From an uncultured Burkholderiales bacterium (lineage in GTDB: Bacteria; Pseudomonadota; Gammaproteobacteria; Burkholderiales; Burkholderiaceae_C): a stretch of 64,000 nt of DNA. The notes below the pieces were generated by a model. It did not search any database and was not told the DNA's origin. It saw only the letters and a list, made by a program, of their open reading frames with translations. Of this stretch, positions 7,311 to 16,306 are shown piece after piece. The translations under genes were made by a program, and so were the position numbers. The stretch's first letter is position 1. The number at the start of each line of letters is the position of its first letter. Location: contig CAIZHQ010000015.1 in the NCBI GenBank assembly GCA_903932865.1, positions 1-64,000 of the forward strand, written 5' to 3'.

Positions 7311-9386
7311 ATGAAAAAGACATTTAAATTCAGTCCGAGTATTATTACAATTTTTTTATTATTGATGCTGCCGGCGTTCATTGCCCTTATTTGCTTTGTT
7401 TATATTTCAAACAATAAAATTGCCAACTCTATATCTGCCCGATTGATTGATCGATTTAAGTTTGAAACAGAGCTTAGTGTTATTAATCAAATTAATCCTA
7501 CTCGCAGTCTGGTAAACTCAGCAGCAGCGGTAGGAGGTATTAATTCAAAATTTTTTTATAATGATGAATCATGGAAATATTTAAAATCTATTCTTAGTCA
7601 ACAAGAAACTAGCATGTCGGCATATGCAGGTGGACAAGACGGTTCATTCCGCCAAGTGAGAAGATTTAAAGCAGGAAGTAAAATACAAAATGTTACTATT
7701 ACCGAGGAAATGAAATTTGGCTTGCGATGGATTCCAAAGGACCGATCGAGTGACCGCTATATATTTATAAATGATGACAATGAAAATATCGGCACTTCAG
7801 TTGCTGCAACTGATTATGATCCAAGAACAAGGCCTTGGTACAAGGAGGCGTCACTTAAGAATAAATTAATTATTACCGATCCTTATATATTTTCTACCAC
7901 GGGTCTTCCGGGGCTTACCATTGCCGCCCCATTTTTTGAAAAAAATGCTATAGCTGGTGTTGTAGCAGTTGATATATCACTTGAAACGATTTCCGAATTT
8001 TTATTGTCTAACTCCATCAGCGATCGATCGATCAGTGTCATCTATGATTCCATGGGTGTTATTATTGCAAGCTCTGAAAAAAGAGATACATTCAGACTAA
8101 TTAATAATAAAGTAGAACTTAATAATATTTCATCGTTGACAACAAACCTTCCTGCATTAGCCATTGCGATGCGTAAGGAAAATGAAAAGTCTCAATTGAT
8201 CCTGCCTCATCCTGAAACGGGCGAAGATTATATTGCCGTATTTTCTACGATGCCTAACAATTTTGAAAAAAAATGGAATATATTATCTATTACGCCAATT
8301 GATGATTTCAAAGGTGAATTCAATCGTAATAATCAGATAATTTTTTATTTTGGTATTATACTTATTGTACTTCAAATAATTTTATTCTATCTTTATGCAA
8401 GAAAAATTTCAAGACCATTGGAAATCATAACGGAAACTATACAAGGTTTGATCGAATTCAAAAAACCAACTCCTATGAATATAAATACCAATATTCATGA
8501 ATTATCGATCTTGTTTTTGGCCATAAAGAAACTAGCTTCGACTATTACGGCATTTACTTCTTATATCCCTAGAGATTTAGTCAATGATCTTTTGAGCTCA
8601 GGTAAGCCAATTGAGGTTGGCGGTGAAAGCAGATACTTGACAATACTTTTCACGGATCTCAAGAACTTTTCATCTCTTTCTGAAATAACGCCAACCCGTG
8701 AGCTATTGAAACGTGTCTCTTCATATTTTGAAGTAATGACCCTGGCTATCAAGGAAGAGAACGGAACAGTTGATAAGTTTATTGGTGACGCTGTAATGGC
8801 TTTTTGGGGCGCACCCTTGCTCGACGAGCGACACGCCTATCACGCTTGTGTTGCCGCAATCAAATCAAAAAATCGAATGGAAAGCCTAAATGCCAAGTTA
8901 ATTTCAGAAGGAAAGCCGCCACTCTATGTTCGTATCGGAATTCACTCTGATGCAGTCTTGGTTGGAAATATCGGGTCGGCTGAACGACTTAGTTATACCG
9001 TAATGGGTGATGGGGTCAACATTGCATCTCGACTTGAAGGTATCAACAAAGAATACGGAACGCAAATCTGTATAAGTCATTCTGTATTTAAAGAGGCGGG
9101 AGAAAGATTGTGGCTCAGGCCAATAGATCAAATTTCGGTAAAGGGCCGTAAAGGTGAATTGATAATTTATGAAGTTGTAGGCATCCGAGATGGTCATGAG
9201 GAAACACAGGCTACTGAAATACAAAAGATAGTCTGTGGCCTCACAGAGACGGCCTTTGGACTCTACCTAGAAAAGAGATATTTGGAGGCGATAGCCATTT
9301 ATCAAGAAATTCTTGATATAAGCTCAGACTCCGTTGCTAAGGTGATGATTGAAAAATGTGTTAATCACAGCCAGGAAGATTCGTAA
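7311..9386 (+). CDS. Membrane-bound class III adenylate cyclase with Cache sensor
   Basis: 691 residues: an N-terminal membrane helix (~10-33), a periplasmic double-Cache-like sensor (~40-340, with TDYDPRTRPWYKEA), a second helix (~345-365, IIFYFGIILIVLQIILFYLY), a HAMP-like linker, a class III cyclase domain (~435-625) and a short helical tail. Catalytic residues are present: metal-binding Asp in ILFTDLKNF and in FIGDAVMAF, substrate Lys in VDKFIGD and Asp in YTVMGDGVN, and the transition-state Asn/Arg in VNIASRLEG. The Lys/Asp pair is typical of ATP-specific enzymes, so cAMP is the expected product. The gene is AT-rich compared with the core genome. Its convergent neighbour encodes a protein with two cyclic-nucleotide-binding domains, a plausible receiver. 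Confidence 0.92.
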   Translation: MKKTFKFSPSIITIFLLLMLPAFIALICFVYISNNKIANSISARLIDRFKFETELSVINQINPTRSLVNSAAAVGGINSKFFYNDESWKYLKSILSQQETSMSAYAGGQDGSFRQVRRFKAGSKIQNVTITEEMKFGLRWIPKDRSSDRYIFINDDNENIGTSVAATDYDPRTRPWYKEASLKNKLIITDPYIFSTTGLPGLTIAAPFFEKNAIAGVVAVDISLETISEFLLSNSISDRSISVIYDSMGVIIASSEKRDTFRLINNKVELNNISSLTTNLPALAIAMRKENEKSQLILPHPETGEDYIAVFSTMPNNFEKKWNILSITPIDDFKGEFNRNNQIIFYFGIILIVLQIILFYLYARKISRPLEIITETIQGLIEFKKPTPMNINTNIHELSILFLAIKKLASTITAFTSYIPRDLVNDLLSSGKPIEVGGESRYLTILFTDLKNFSSLSEITPTRELLKRVSSYFEVMTLAIKEENGTVDKFIGDAVMAFWGAPLLDERHAYHACVAAIKSKNRMESLNAKLISEGKPPLYVRIGIHSDAVLVGNIGSAERLSYTVMGDGVNIASRLEGINKEYGTQICISHSVFKEAGERLWLRPIDQISVKGRKGELIIYEVVGIRDGHEETQATEIQKIVCGLTETAFGLYLEKRYLEAIAIYQEILDISSDSVAKVMIEKCVNHSQEDS

Positions 9387-9561
9387 CGGGGCTTTCAGTC
9401 TCCCGTTTCGATCGCTCTCCAAATGCCATAAAGCCTGGCAAGCCGTCGTTTGGCTGGTGCAGCGACGCTCTGCCACCGCCTTTACTGCAACGCTGGTGAG
9501 CGGGCCTGGCAGCGGCTTCATTGCCAGAATTTCAGGCCTTTGATTTTGCAGGAATTACGCG

Positions 9562-11781
9562 CTACTTCGGCGGCGACCAACCAGCGGCAGTGGCCATGGT
9601 GTAGACGTATCCAATTTCGACCAGATCGTCCATTTTTTCGAATTCGAGCATACCGAAATCATCTATCGGCGGCGCCAGGTATAGGTCCACACTGCGCTTG
9701 ACCTCATCGGTGCGGTTCGCCGACGCCAGCATTGGCGTGCGCATCAAGATGTCCAGCACGCTTGAGACGTCCAGATTGCGGCGAAATGGCAACACGCGGT
9801 TCCAGAACACCTTCCAGGGGGACGGAAATCCGTCAGCGCCCACGCCAACGTCTTCCTGCGGACTGACGTTGACGGCGATCACTGGTCCGCCGCCACATTT
9901 GCGGCGCATCACGTCACCTGGCAGATTGTTGATGAGACCGCCATCGACTAGGAGGTGCGAGCCAGAAATGACGGGTACGGCGATCCCCGGCAATGAACCG
10001 CTAGCACGCGTCGCCTCCCACACCGAGCCGGTTTCATGAACCACCATTTCTGCGGTAGTCAGGTTGCTCGACACTGAGAAATAGGGCAGCCAGAGGTCTT
10101 CAATGAGCGTATCGCCAAAGGACATCTTGGCAGCATCTTCGATCCGCTTGGTCCTAAGCATGGCGATCATCGGAACCGTGTATTCTGAAAAGGGTTTGAG
10201 TGCGATGATCTTGCGGTTGAGCTCAAACAGCTGCTCCAGCGTGCGCCCCATCGCGAGCTGACCGGCCATGATCGAGCCCATGCTGGTGCCGCCAATCACG
10301 TCGATTGGAATGCCCAGTTCGCGCAGCGCCTTGACGACACCAAAATGAGCATAACCACGTGCGCCTCCGCCACCCAATGTCAGGCCAACGGCACGGCCTG
10401 TGAGTGTGCGTGCCACTCGCTCGACATCAGCTGACCGGCCTTGAAGTATGTGCAGGTGAGCGTCCACCCGCCTCGGATCCAGCCAGCGGCGTGTGCCGCT
10501 TGGCAGCACTGTTGCTTCATCGTGAACCAGAACCAGGGTCCGGCGTGAACGATGCAATTCCGTGGTGTCATCAAGCAGAAATCGCTTTTCAATCTCACCC
10601 GGCACTGGATCGGCCGCCGCGTCAGCAACGACCACAACATGATCGGCCTGACCCAATGCGCGCTCAGTCCACGCACCTGTTGAACCATCTGTCTCAAGCA
10701 CGATGAAATTGAAGCGCGCCTGCTGCTCCTCGATCCAGGCAGAAAAACGTAACCAGTTCGGGTGGTCCAGCGGCAGTTCGTCAGCGCCGTCGAGAACGCG
10801 CTCTTGGGACAGCGTGCGCGTATTGACATGCAAGGCATTGCCCATGCCCGACAGTGCCTGGGTCAGTGCACTCGCAAAACCTGAAGTCAGCGCATAATCT
10901 CCCGCCGGCGTGACCGTGATGATCAAACGAGACAAAGCTCCCGAGCGCTTGCGGGCATCCTTGTCGCGCTGAAGAAGAGTACGGCAAATCGACAGCAGTA
11001 CCCGCGGATGTTTGTCTATGATCTTTTCAAATGCTTTAACGGGAAAGCGCGCAAGCAATGAATCGCGGATGGCATAGGGCGCAGCAGTACGGCCCTCGCC
11101 TGTGATCATCGCGATCTCCCCCAGGCTTTCGCCCCGACCCAACTCTCCCACGGCAGTATTTTTGCCAGTCGCATTATCGGTCATGATGACACGGATGCGG
11201 CCGCTGAGAATAAGGTACCAGCCATCGCAAGGATCGCCTTGCTGAAAAAGCGCCTGCCCACGATGAAGGTTTATCCACTCGATGTCTTCCTCGATTTTGT
11301 CCATCACTTCAGGCTCAAGATGCCCGAAGAAAGCGGGCATGACCAGCGCAAGCTCAGTCTTGTGAAGACGCCTTCTCATGATGGATGACGAGGACAAGAC
11401 GGCAACGGCATCCGGAGGCAAATCGTCTAATACCGTGCGCGGCAAACGGTACACGACACATGGGCTGCAAGCCTGTACTGTCGCGCCGCGAGATCCGCCC
11501 CCGAGAAACTGGATTTCTCCGACTGGTTGACCGGCCCCGATCAACCCGACTTCCACCATGTCGTCTCCATGACGCTGCACCAGTGCGCGCAAGGTTCCCT
11601 GCGATACCACAAACATGTCGTCGCCTTGCTCGCCCTGGTGTATCAAGACGTCACCCGCCGCCAAGTGGATCGGCGTCAGGGCTAGGGCAACAGATACGAG
11701 AGATTCGGGGGAAAGCGGCCTGAAAAAATCCAGATTCGTAATCAGTTCCAACTCTGGAGTTTTCGTTTTCGTTTCAGTCAT
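9562..11781 (-). CDS. Patatin-like phospholipase with two cNMP-binding domains (NTE/RssA type)
   Basis: I start at the ATG at 11781 (MTETKTKT), preceded by AAGGTG; 739 residues. Two cyclic-nucleotide-binding domains come first (~20-135 with VLIHQGEQGDDMF, and ~155-275 with ALFQQGDPCDGW and the phosphate-cassette GESLGEIA...GRTAA). A middle region resembles the Rossmann-like part of neuropathy-target-esterase proteins (~285-455). The C-terminal patatin domain has the oxyanion loop GGGGARG, the nucleophile in GTSMG (Ser500) and the catalytic Asp in DGG (Asp613). It should hydrolyse phospholipid or lysophospholipid esters at the inner membrane, possibly controlled by cyclic nucleotide made by the adjacent convergent cyclase. 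Specificity is not shown by the sequence. Confidence 0.9.
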   Translation of the reverse strand: MTETKTKTPELELITNLDFFRPLSPESLVSVALALTPIHLAAGDVLIHQGEQGDDMFVVSQGTLRALVQRHGDDMVEVGLIGAGQPVGEIQFLGGGSRGATVQACSPCVVYRLPRTVLDDLPPDAVAVLSSSSIMRRRLHKTELALVMPAFFGHLEPEVMDKIEEDIEWINLHRGQALFQQGDPCDGWYLILSGRIRVIMTDNATGKNTAVGELGRGESLGEIAMITGEGRTAAPYAIRDSLLARFPVKAFEKIIDKHPRVLLSICRTLLQRDKDARKRSGALSRLIITVTPAGDYALTSGFASALTQALSGMGNALHVNTRTLSQERVLDGADELPLDHPNWLRFSAWIEEQQARFNFIVLETDGSTGAWTERALGQADHVVVVADAAADPVPGEIEKRFLLDDTTELHRSRRTLVLVHDEATVLPSGTRRWLDPRRVDAHLHILQGRSADVERVARTLTGRAVGLTLGGGGARGYAHFGVVKALRELGIPIDVIGGTSMGSIMAGQLAMGRTLEQLFELNRKIIALKPFSEYTVPMIAMLRTKRIEDAAKMSFGDTLIEDLWLPYFSVSSNLTTAEMVVHETGSVWEATRASGSLPGIAVPVISGSHLLVDGGLINNLPGDVMRRKCGGGPVIAVNVSPQEDVGVGADGFPSPWKVFWNRVLPFRRNLDVSSVLDILMRTPMLASANRTDEVKRSVDLYLAPPIDDFGMLEFEKMDDLVEIGYVYTMATAAGWSPPK

Positions 11782-11983
11782 CGGCACACCTTGATAAATC
11801 AAAACGACACGGCTCATCGCCATATGGCAACGGATAGTAAATTTAGCCGCCCCAAAGCAAGTATAAGGCGTCTTGAATAGTTGATCGATCCAAATTTGCC
11901 CTCATCATTAAATTAAACGATTACAGTTACATTTATAATATATTAAGTAATTTATATATATTTATGAATAGCTCGCAGATACT

Positions 11984-13225
11984 TCAAAGTACATTTCCAC
12001 CTAGCTTGAACGCTACGCGCATAGCTGATTCAGCAGCTCCCTCATGCAGCCCATTGCCCAAATAGGCGCCAGAGTAGAACGTTCTATTTAATCCATTGAT
12101 GCTTTCTATCAGTTTTATTTTGCTATCATGATTTTTAGAATAGAATGGCACCGTGTGTTTTACCTCATTTAAAATAGCCTCTTTTGAAATCATGTCATCA
12201 AGGTTATAGGCAAAACTGTAATTTTTATTCGTCTTTAGCTGATAAGCATCATTCTGATAGGCATTATAACCAATGTTCGATTCATTATTTTCTAAAAACA
12301 AATCCATGGGCGTTTTTTTTACATTTCTGTGTGGTCCGTAAAATGAGAGGTCAGTGTGGGCTATTGTTTTAAATACTTGATCATTCATATCAGAAAATAT
12401 CGCTATCTCCAGATCACTCATATCGTGGAGCAAGCCTTTTATGCTGCCAGGAGTCGTGGAAATAATAACCGCATCATACTTATGAACTTCGCCTTTTAAG
12501 TTAATCTCCACGCCATCTGGTTTTCGACTAATTTTTATCCCTTTGCTATTGCACAATAAGCGCATATTAGATTTAGAAATGATCGTTTCTAAATAGGTAT
12601 AGACCCCTCCATTTATAAATGACCAAGTTGAATTTGGTAAAGTAACTAAGTATGCGTTTAATAATGACTGAGGCAAATGGGGTACTTGTGTAAATGGCGT
12701 TGAAAAGCTAAGCATAAATAACGATTGCAGATACTTTTTGTAAAGTCCAGGTGAAATGGGGTAGTCGGTAAAACTTTGTCCTTTTGGGTCTAATAGAGGT
12801 AGTACTTTTTTAAAATCTTTTTGTGCATTCAATAAATGACCGATCTCTGATCTGTAATTAGGCTTAATTAGCATTTTTTCAAAACACGCATAATTGAGAT
12901 AGGATGCCACGCGAGCAGGATAAAACTCTTCTGCATTAAATAGTGAAATAGAAGGCTTGTAGCTATTATAGGACATACCTAAATGATGTAGCAATTTATG
13001 AAAATTTGGATAGTAACTTTGGCTAAAACCCAAAACCCCATTTTCAATATTTAGATGAGCAGGCAAATTTGTACCTGTTACATTTTTATTTAATGTACGA
13101 ATATTCCCGCCTAAAATCTGTTCTTTTTCATAAATAGTTATATCATAACTTTTACCTAGTAAATACCCAGAAATTAAACCACTGGCGCCACCACCAACGA
13201 TAGCAATCTTTTTACCTTGTATCAT
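11984..13225 (-). CDS. FAD-dependent amine-oxidase-like flavoprotein, AT-rich
   Basis: 413 residues. The N-terminus has the dinucleotide-binding fold IAIVGGGASGLISGYLL followed by the acidic end of beta-2 (IYEKEQILGGNIRT), as in NAD(P)-binding/FAD-dependent amine oxidoreductases and desaturase-like enzymes. The C-terminus has GAYLGNGLHEGAAESA, which fits the FAD-closing motif of this superfamily. No signal peptide. Base composition is strongly AT-rich and codon use is A/T-ending, unlike all core genes here, indicating horizontal acquisition. Relatives of such stand-alone enzymes often act on fatty acids, carotenoid-like or cyclopropane-fatty-acid-linked substrates, but no partner is adjacent and the substrate is unknown. 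Confidence 0.75.
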   Translation of the reverse strand: MIQGKKIAIVGGGASGLISGYLLGKSYDITIYEKEQILGGNIRTLNKNVTGTNLPAHLNIENGVLGFSQSYYPNFHKLLHHLGMSYNSYKPSISLFNAEEFYPARVASYLNYACFEKMLIKPNYRSEIGHLLNAQKDFKKVLPLLDPKGQSFTDYPISPGLYKKYLQSLFMLSFSTPFTQVPHLPQSLLNAYLVTLPNSTWSFINGGVYTYLETIISKSNMRLLCNSKGIKISRKPDGVEINLKGEVHKYDAVIISTTPGSIKGLLHDMSDLEIAIFSDMNDQVFKTIAHTDLSFYGPHRNVKKTPMDLFLENNESNIGYNAYQNDAYQLKTNKNYSFAYNLDDMISKEAILNEVKHTVPFYSKNHDSKIKLIESINGLNRTFYSGAYLGNGLHEGAAESAMRVAFKLGGNVL

Positions 13226-13425
13226 TTAATTTAATTTAACACAAACTTCAATTCTTCTCAATCGCAATTTATTTCAAAAATAAGGCAATAGGAGCGGATG
13301 GGAAAACCAACTGCATAAGCACAAGTTTGGCACAAGGTTTTGGCATCCCAAGCCTGCACACTTGGTATGCCTGGATCCTGGCCACCAAGACCTCAAAGGG
13401 CTCTCGCATCACAGGGCCACAGGCA

Positions 13426-13459
13426 TGGTCTTGACCCCGTAACCCAGTACCGCCGGTAT
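13426..13459. repeat. Left terminal inverted repeat of IS2-group element
   Basis: Imperfect inverted match to 14720-14754; shared blocks are TTGACCCC/TTAGCCCC, CAGTACCG/CAGTCCCG and CGGTAT. It lies on the 3' side of orfB. Confidence 0.75.
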
Positions 13460-13473
13460 GTTTAATTTACCGC

Positions 13474-14331
13474 TCATTTCTCCCTGAACAGCTTGGCGGG
13501 CAGGTATCCCAACGCGCTGTGCGGGTGATACGAATTGTAGTCATCGAACCATTTGGGCAACTGTGCTATCACCGCTTGCGAGTCCGGCCGTTCGGCCAGT
13601 TTGGCGTAGTCCCGTTTCAATGTTTTCACGAAGCTCTCGGCCATGCCGTTGCTTTGCGGGCTTGTTACCGGTGTGGTCACTGGCCTGAGCCCCAATTGCT
13701 TGGCAAAACTCCTGGTCTCGGCTGCCGTGTAGCAACTGCCGTTGTCGGTGAGCCATTCAATGGTCTTGGGCGGCTTGCCATCAGGGCCACACCTGTTTCC
13801 TACCGCCTGCATCATCAAATCGCCCACCAACGCCGCATCGATGCCTTTGATCGTGGCCACCCAGCTCATGATTTCCCTGTCGCAGCAGTCCAGTGCAAAG
13901 GCTACCCGCACCTTCTCGCCGTTGTCACACGACAGCTCCAAGCCATCTGAACACCAACGCACATCACTTTCCTTGACGGCCACTTTGCCTTCATGCTTTC
14001 TGGTGTCGACGGGCTTCTCGCCATGTCGGTACAGCAGCCAACTTTCATCACGCATCACCCGGTAAACCCGCTTGTGGTCGACCCGGTCATGCCCGTCCAG
14101 CCGTAAGCGAGCCCAGACGCGGCGGTAGCCATAAGTGGCGCGGTCCTTGACCACATTGGCAATGGCTTGCTTGACGGCGGTGTCATCAGTTCTTGGAGGT
14201 GACTTTCTCAAGTCTGTCCATTCAGACGGGCGATCTCTCTTGGCCAACACATGGCTGCGCGACACGCCAAGGGCATAGCAGACAGCTCTCACTGCTCGCC
14301 CCCGGGCAATACTGGCGAGCGCGCAATCCAC
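13474..14331 (-). CDS. IS3-family transposase OrfB (DDE integrase), IS2 group
   Basis: 285 residues, strongly like IS2 InsD: start MDCALASIARGRAVRAV, a HTH_21-type region (YGYRRVWARL), then the RNase-H-like integrase core. The DDE residues are seen as Asp in RWCSDGLELSCDNGE, Asp in WLTDNGSCY and Glu in SNGMAESFVKTLKRDY. It is expressed as an OrfAB fusion by -1 frameshifting at the slip site within the overlap. The frame is intact, so the element may still be active. Confidence 0.93.
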   Translation of the reverse strand: MDCALASIARGRAVRAVCYALGVSRSHVLAKRDRPSEWTDLRKSPPRTDDTAVKQAIANVVKDRATYGYRRVWARLRLDGHDRVDHKRVYRVMRDESWLLYRHGEKPVDTRKHEGKVAVKESDVRWCSDGLELSCDNGEKVRVAFALDCCDREIMSWVATIKGIDAALVGDLMMQAVGNRCGPDGKPPKTIEWLTDNGSCYTAAETRSFAKQLGLRPVTTPVTSPQSNGMAESFVKTLKRDYAKLAERPDSQAVIAQLPKWFDDYNSYHPHSALGYLPAKLFREK

Positions 14332-14690
14332 TTTTTTGCTTTGGCAAAGTCCACAGCCTCCTTGAGAATCTCGTTCCCCAAAGTCTTGCGGCCCAGTGCG
14401 CCTTCGAGTTGTTTAATGCGGCGCATGGCCTCTTGCAGTTCAGATGCTGGCACCACGGTTTCGTTGGCGCCTACAGCCAAGAGCGAGCCTTGCAGGTAGG
14501 CCTTTCGCCATTGAAAGAGTTGCGCTGCAGTGGTACCAAATTGCCTGGAAACCATCGAGACAGAGCTGCCAGCTTCGTTGGTCTGTTTGACGATTTCAAG
14601 CTTTTGCTCTGGGGTCCAACGCCTGCGGCGCTGAACGCTGGTCACCACTTCCACCCGAGTGGGCAATGCTGAAGACATAGTCATATCCAT
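14289..14690 (-). CDS. IS3-family transposase OrfA, IS2 group
   Basis: 133 residues like IS2 InsC: an N-terminal helix-turn-helix (RRRWTPEQKLEIVKQ, VSMVSRQFGTTAAQLFQWRK) that binds the terminal repeats, then a leucine-zipper-like coiled coil (ELQEAMRRIKQLEGALGRK) for multimerisation. It overlaps orfB by 43 bases; the slip heptamer is in the overlap. Alone it usually represses or modulates transposition. Confidence 0.92.
   Translation of the reverse strand: MDMTMSSALPTRVEVVTSVQRRRRWTPEQKLEIVKQTNEAGSSVSMVSRQFGTTAAQLFQWRKAYLQGSLLAVGANETVVPASELQEAMRRIKQLEGALGRKTLGNEILKEAVDFAKAKKWIARSPVLPGGEQ
14331..14337 (-). promoter_or_regulatory. A6G programmed -1 frameshift site
   Basis: AAAAAAG read on the minus strand inside the orfA/orfB overlap, the same heptamer used by IS2 for making the OrfAB transposase. 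Confidence 0.7.
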
Positions 14691-14719
14691 GGTCGTATTC
14701 CTGTTTCTTAGTTTAAGGA

Positions 14720-14754
14720 ATACCGACGGGACTGTGTTTCAGGGGGCTAACTCA
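14720..14754. repeat. Right terminal inverted repeat of IS2-group element
   Basis: Partner of the repeat at 13426-13459, located 30 bases upstream of the orfA start; the transposase promoter should lie in or next to it. Confidence 0.75.
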
Positions 14755-14844
14755 GTTTGTCCCTGAGTGCAGGATACGATATCATTTAATGAAGAGGTTT
14801 AGTTTTGCGGCCAATACTGCCGAGACATATTTAGCGGAGACTGA

Positions 14845-15960
14845 ATGTTTTTAAAAGCAATTCATAAGCTCGTACTTGCTGTATCAGTCGTACTGTTCAC
14901 ATTCATCTGCGTGCCCGGTCAAGCTGCCGTAACTATCTACATGTACCAGTCAGGTCCAGATGTGGTCGCCTCGTATTCCGGCACCGTCAATCTCACGGGA
15001 TTGACACTCAGCGGTAACTCCGCTTGCTCTGCGACTGGTAGGGTTTCTCCTTCGCCAAGTCTTATTTGCGTTGGAAACAGTAATTCAGTTGACTACTACA
15101 CTGGATTTACCGCCATGCCTGGTGCTTTGGGCTTAGGTGGAGTGGTTGAAGAAGCTACGTCTTCGACAGGCGCGGGGATTGGCCTTGCCTCACTTACAGG
15201 TGTTATCGGTGTTCAAGCTGGTTATGTGTCGGGTAGCCCCCTATCTGGTACTTCAACATGGAATGGGAGGACGATATCCAATTTGGGCCTAACAAATGGC
15301 ACCTATGTCTGGTCGTGGACTTCTGACAACGTGACCTTGGTCATAATAGGCCCACCCTCAGTAACCGCCATCTCCCCGACCAGCGGCCCAACGGCTGGTG
15401 GCACATCTATCACCATCACGGGAACCAACTTCAGCGGCGCTACGGCAGTGCAGTTTGGTGCTGCCAACGCCACCAGCTTTACCGTGAACTCAGCGACCCA
15501 GATCACGGCTACAGCCCCTGCTGGCTCTGCTGGCACGGTGGACATCACAGTGACCACAGCAGGAGGCACCAGCTCAACCTCCGCGGCTGATCAGTTCACC
15601 TACGATGCCGCTCCTACAGTGACCGCCATCTCCCCGACCAGCGGCCCAACGGCTGGTGGTACATCCATCACCATCACGGGCACCAACCTGACAGGCGCCA
15701 CGGCCATTTCTGTGGGGGGCGTGGGCTGTTTGGCCTTCAGTGTGACCAACAGCACGACCGCGACCTGTACCTCTCCAGCTGGCACTGCAGGTACAGCCAG
15801 CGTGTTGGTGACAACGCCTGATGGCGCGAATGCGGCGAACACCTTGTTCACTTATGTAGCGACTGTTGCAGCTTCCATCCCGACCTTGTCCGAATGGGCC
15901 CTGATTTTTTTGGCCAGCCTGATGGCCATGCTTGGATTTGTGCGCATGCGGAGGCAATGA
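14845..15960 (+). CDS. IPTL-CTERM surface protein with two IPT/TIG domains
   Basis: 371 residues. There is a signal peptide (FLKAIHKLVLAVSVVLF, cleavage near GQAA), a beta-rich N-terminal domain of PEP-CTERM-associated look (~30-165), two IPT/TIG immunoglobulin-like domains (~172-255 and ~256-338, each opening with VTAISPTSGPTAGGTSITITG), and a C-terminal IPTL-CTERM sorting signal: IPTLSEWALIFL, hydrophobic helix, then RMRRQ. Such tails are processed by exosortase/rhombosortase-like systems and tie the protein to the envelope or biofilm matrix. A start with AGCGGAGA upstream supports the ATG. The two TIG domains are nearly identical at DNA level. It stands alone beside the IS. Confidence 0.88.
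   Translation: MFLKAIHKLVLAVSVVLFTFICVPGQAAVTIYMYQSGPDVVASYSGTVNLTGLTLSGNSACSATGRVSPSPSLICVGNSNSVDYYTGFTAMPGALGLGGVVEEATSSTGAGIGLASLTGVIGVQAGYVSGSPLSGTSTWNGRTISNLGLTNGTYVWSWTSDNVTLVIIGPPSVTAISPTSGPTAGGTSITITGTNFSGATAVQFGAANATSFTVNSATQITATAPAGSAGTVDITVTTAGGTSSTSAADQFTYDAAPTVTAISPTSGPTAGGTSITITGTNLTGATAISVGGVGCLAFSVTNSTTATCTSPAGTAGTASVLVTTPDGANAANTLFTYVATVAASIPTLSEWALIFLASLMAMLGFVRMRRQ
15352..15690 (+). repeat. Near-identical tandem copies encoding TIG domain starts
   Basis: The stretches at about 15358-15425 and 15616-15683 are almost identical at base level (shared ACCGCCATCTCCCCGACCAG and following bases), showing recent duplication inside the gene and a possible site for repeat-number change. 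Confidence 0.7.
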
Positions 15961-16306
15961 TCAATTTGAGGTTCATGCAGATGCATGAATGGGCCTGGTG
16001 AAAAATGGGCAACTCTGACCCCGGATGGGACAACGAGGCGGCATGAGCATGAGGCGCCGCACGGTTGGCCTGCGCAAATCACCATACGCAAAGGCACCCT
16101 GAGGGGCCCCCCTCAAAAAGGGCAGCACTGCCAGACCGCAACGTACCCCCGCCTACACTATTGCGACTTGTCCTGCGCAACAAAGTCTCAATACGCGGGT
16201 GGCCTTCGTGTTTATTTGTGAGCGGCCGCTGCCATGCAGTCCAACTCCCGGAATTGCCCCCGTGCATTTTCACAGGGATGGTCCGGCAGCGCGCCGGGCG
16301 GTGCAC
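15961..16306. other. Gene-free spacer, convergent
   Basis: 346 bases between the 3' ends of the IPTL-CTERM gene and the Bug gene. It contains a short GC-rich palindrome near 16099-16115 (GAGGGGCCCCCCTC) without a T run; I see no gene, repeat or RNA I can name. Confidence 0.5.

Larger units (their letters stand above)
13426..14754 (-). mobile_element. IS3-family insertion sequence, IS2 group
   Basis: The ends are imperfect inverted repeats: the left begins TGGTCTTGACCCC and the right, read inward, TGAGTTAGCCCCC, both continuing to a shared CAGT-CCG-CGGTAT part. The span of 1329 bases is close to the 1331 of IS2. It carries orfA and orfB overlapping with an A6G slip site on the minus strand. 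The five bases outside each end (AGGCA and GTTTG) do not match, so no target duplication is visible; the copy may be old, or one flank rearranged. Confidence 0.88.
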
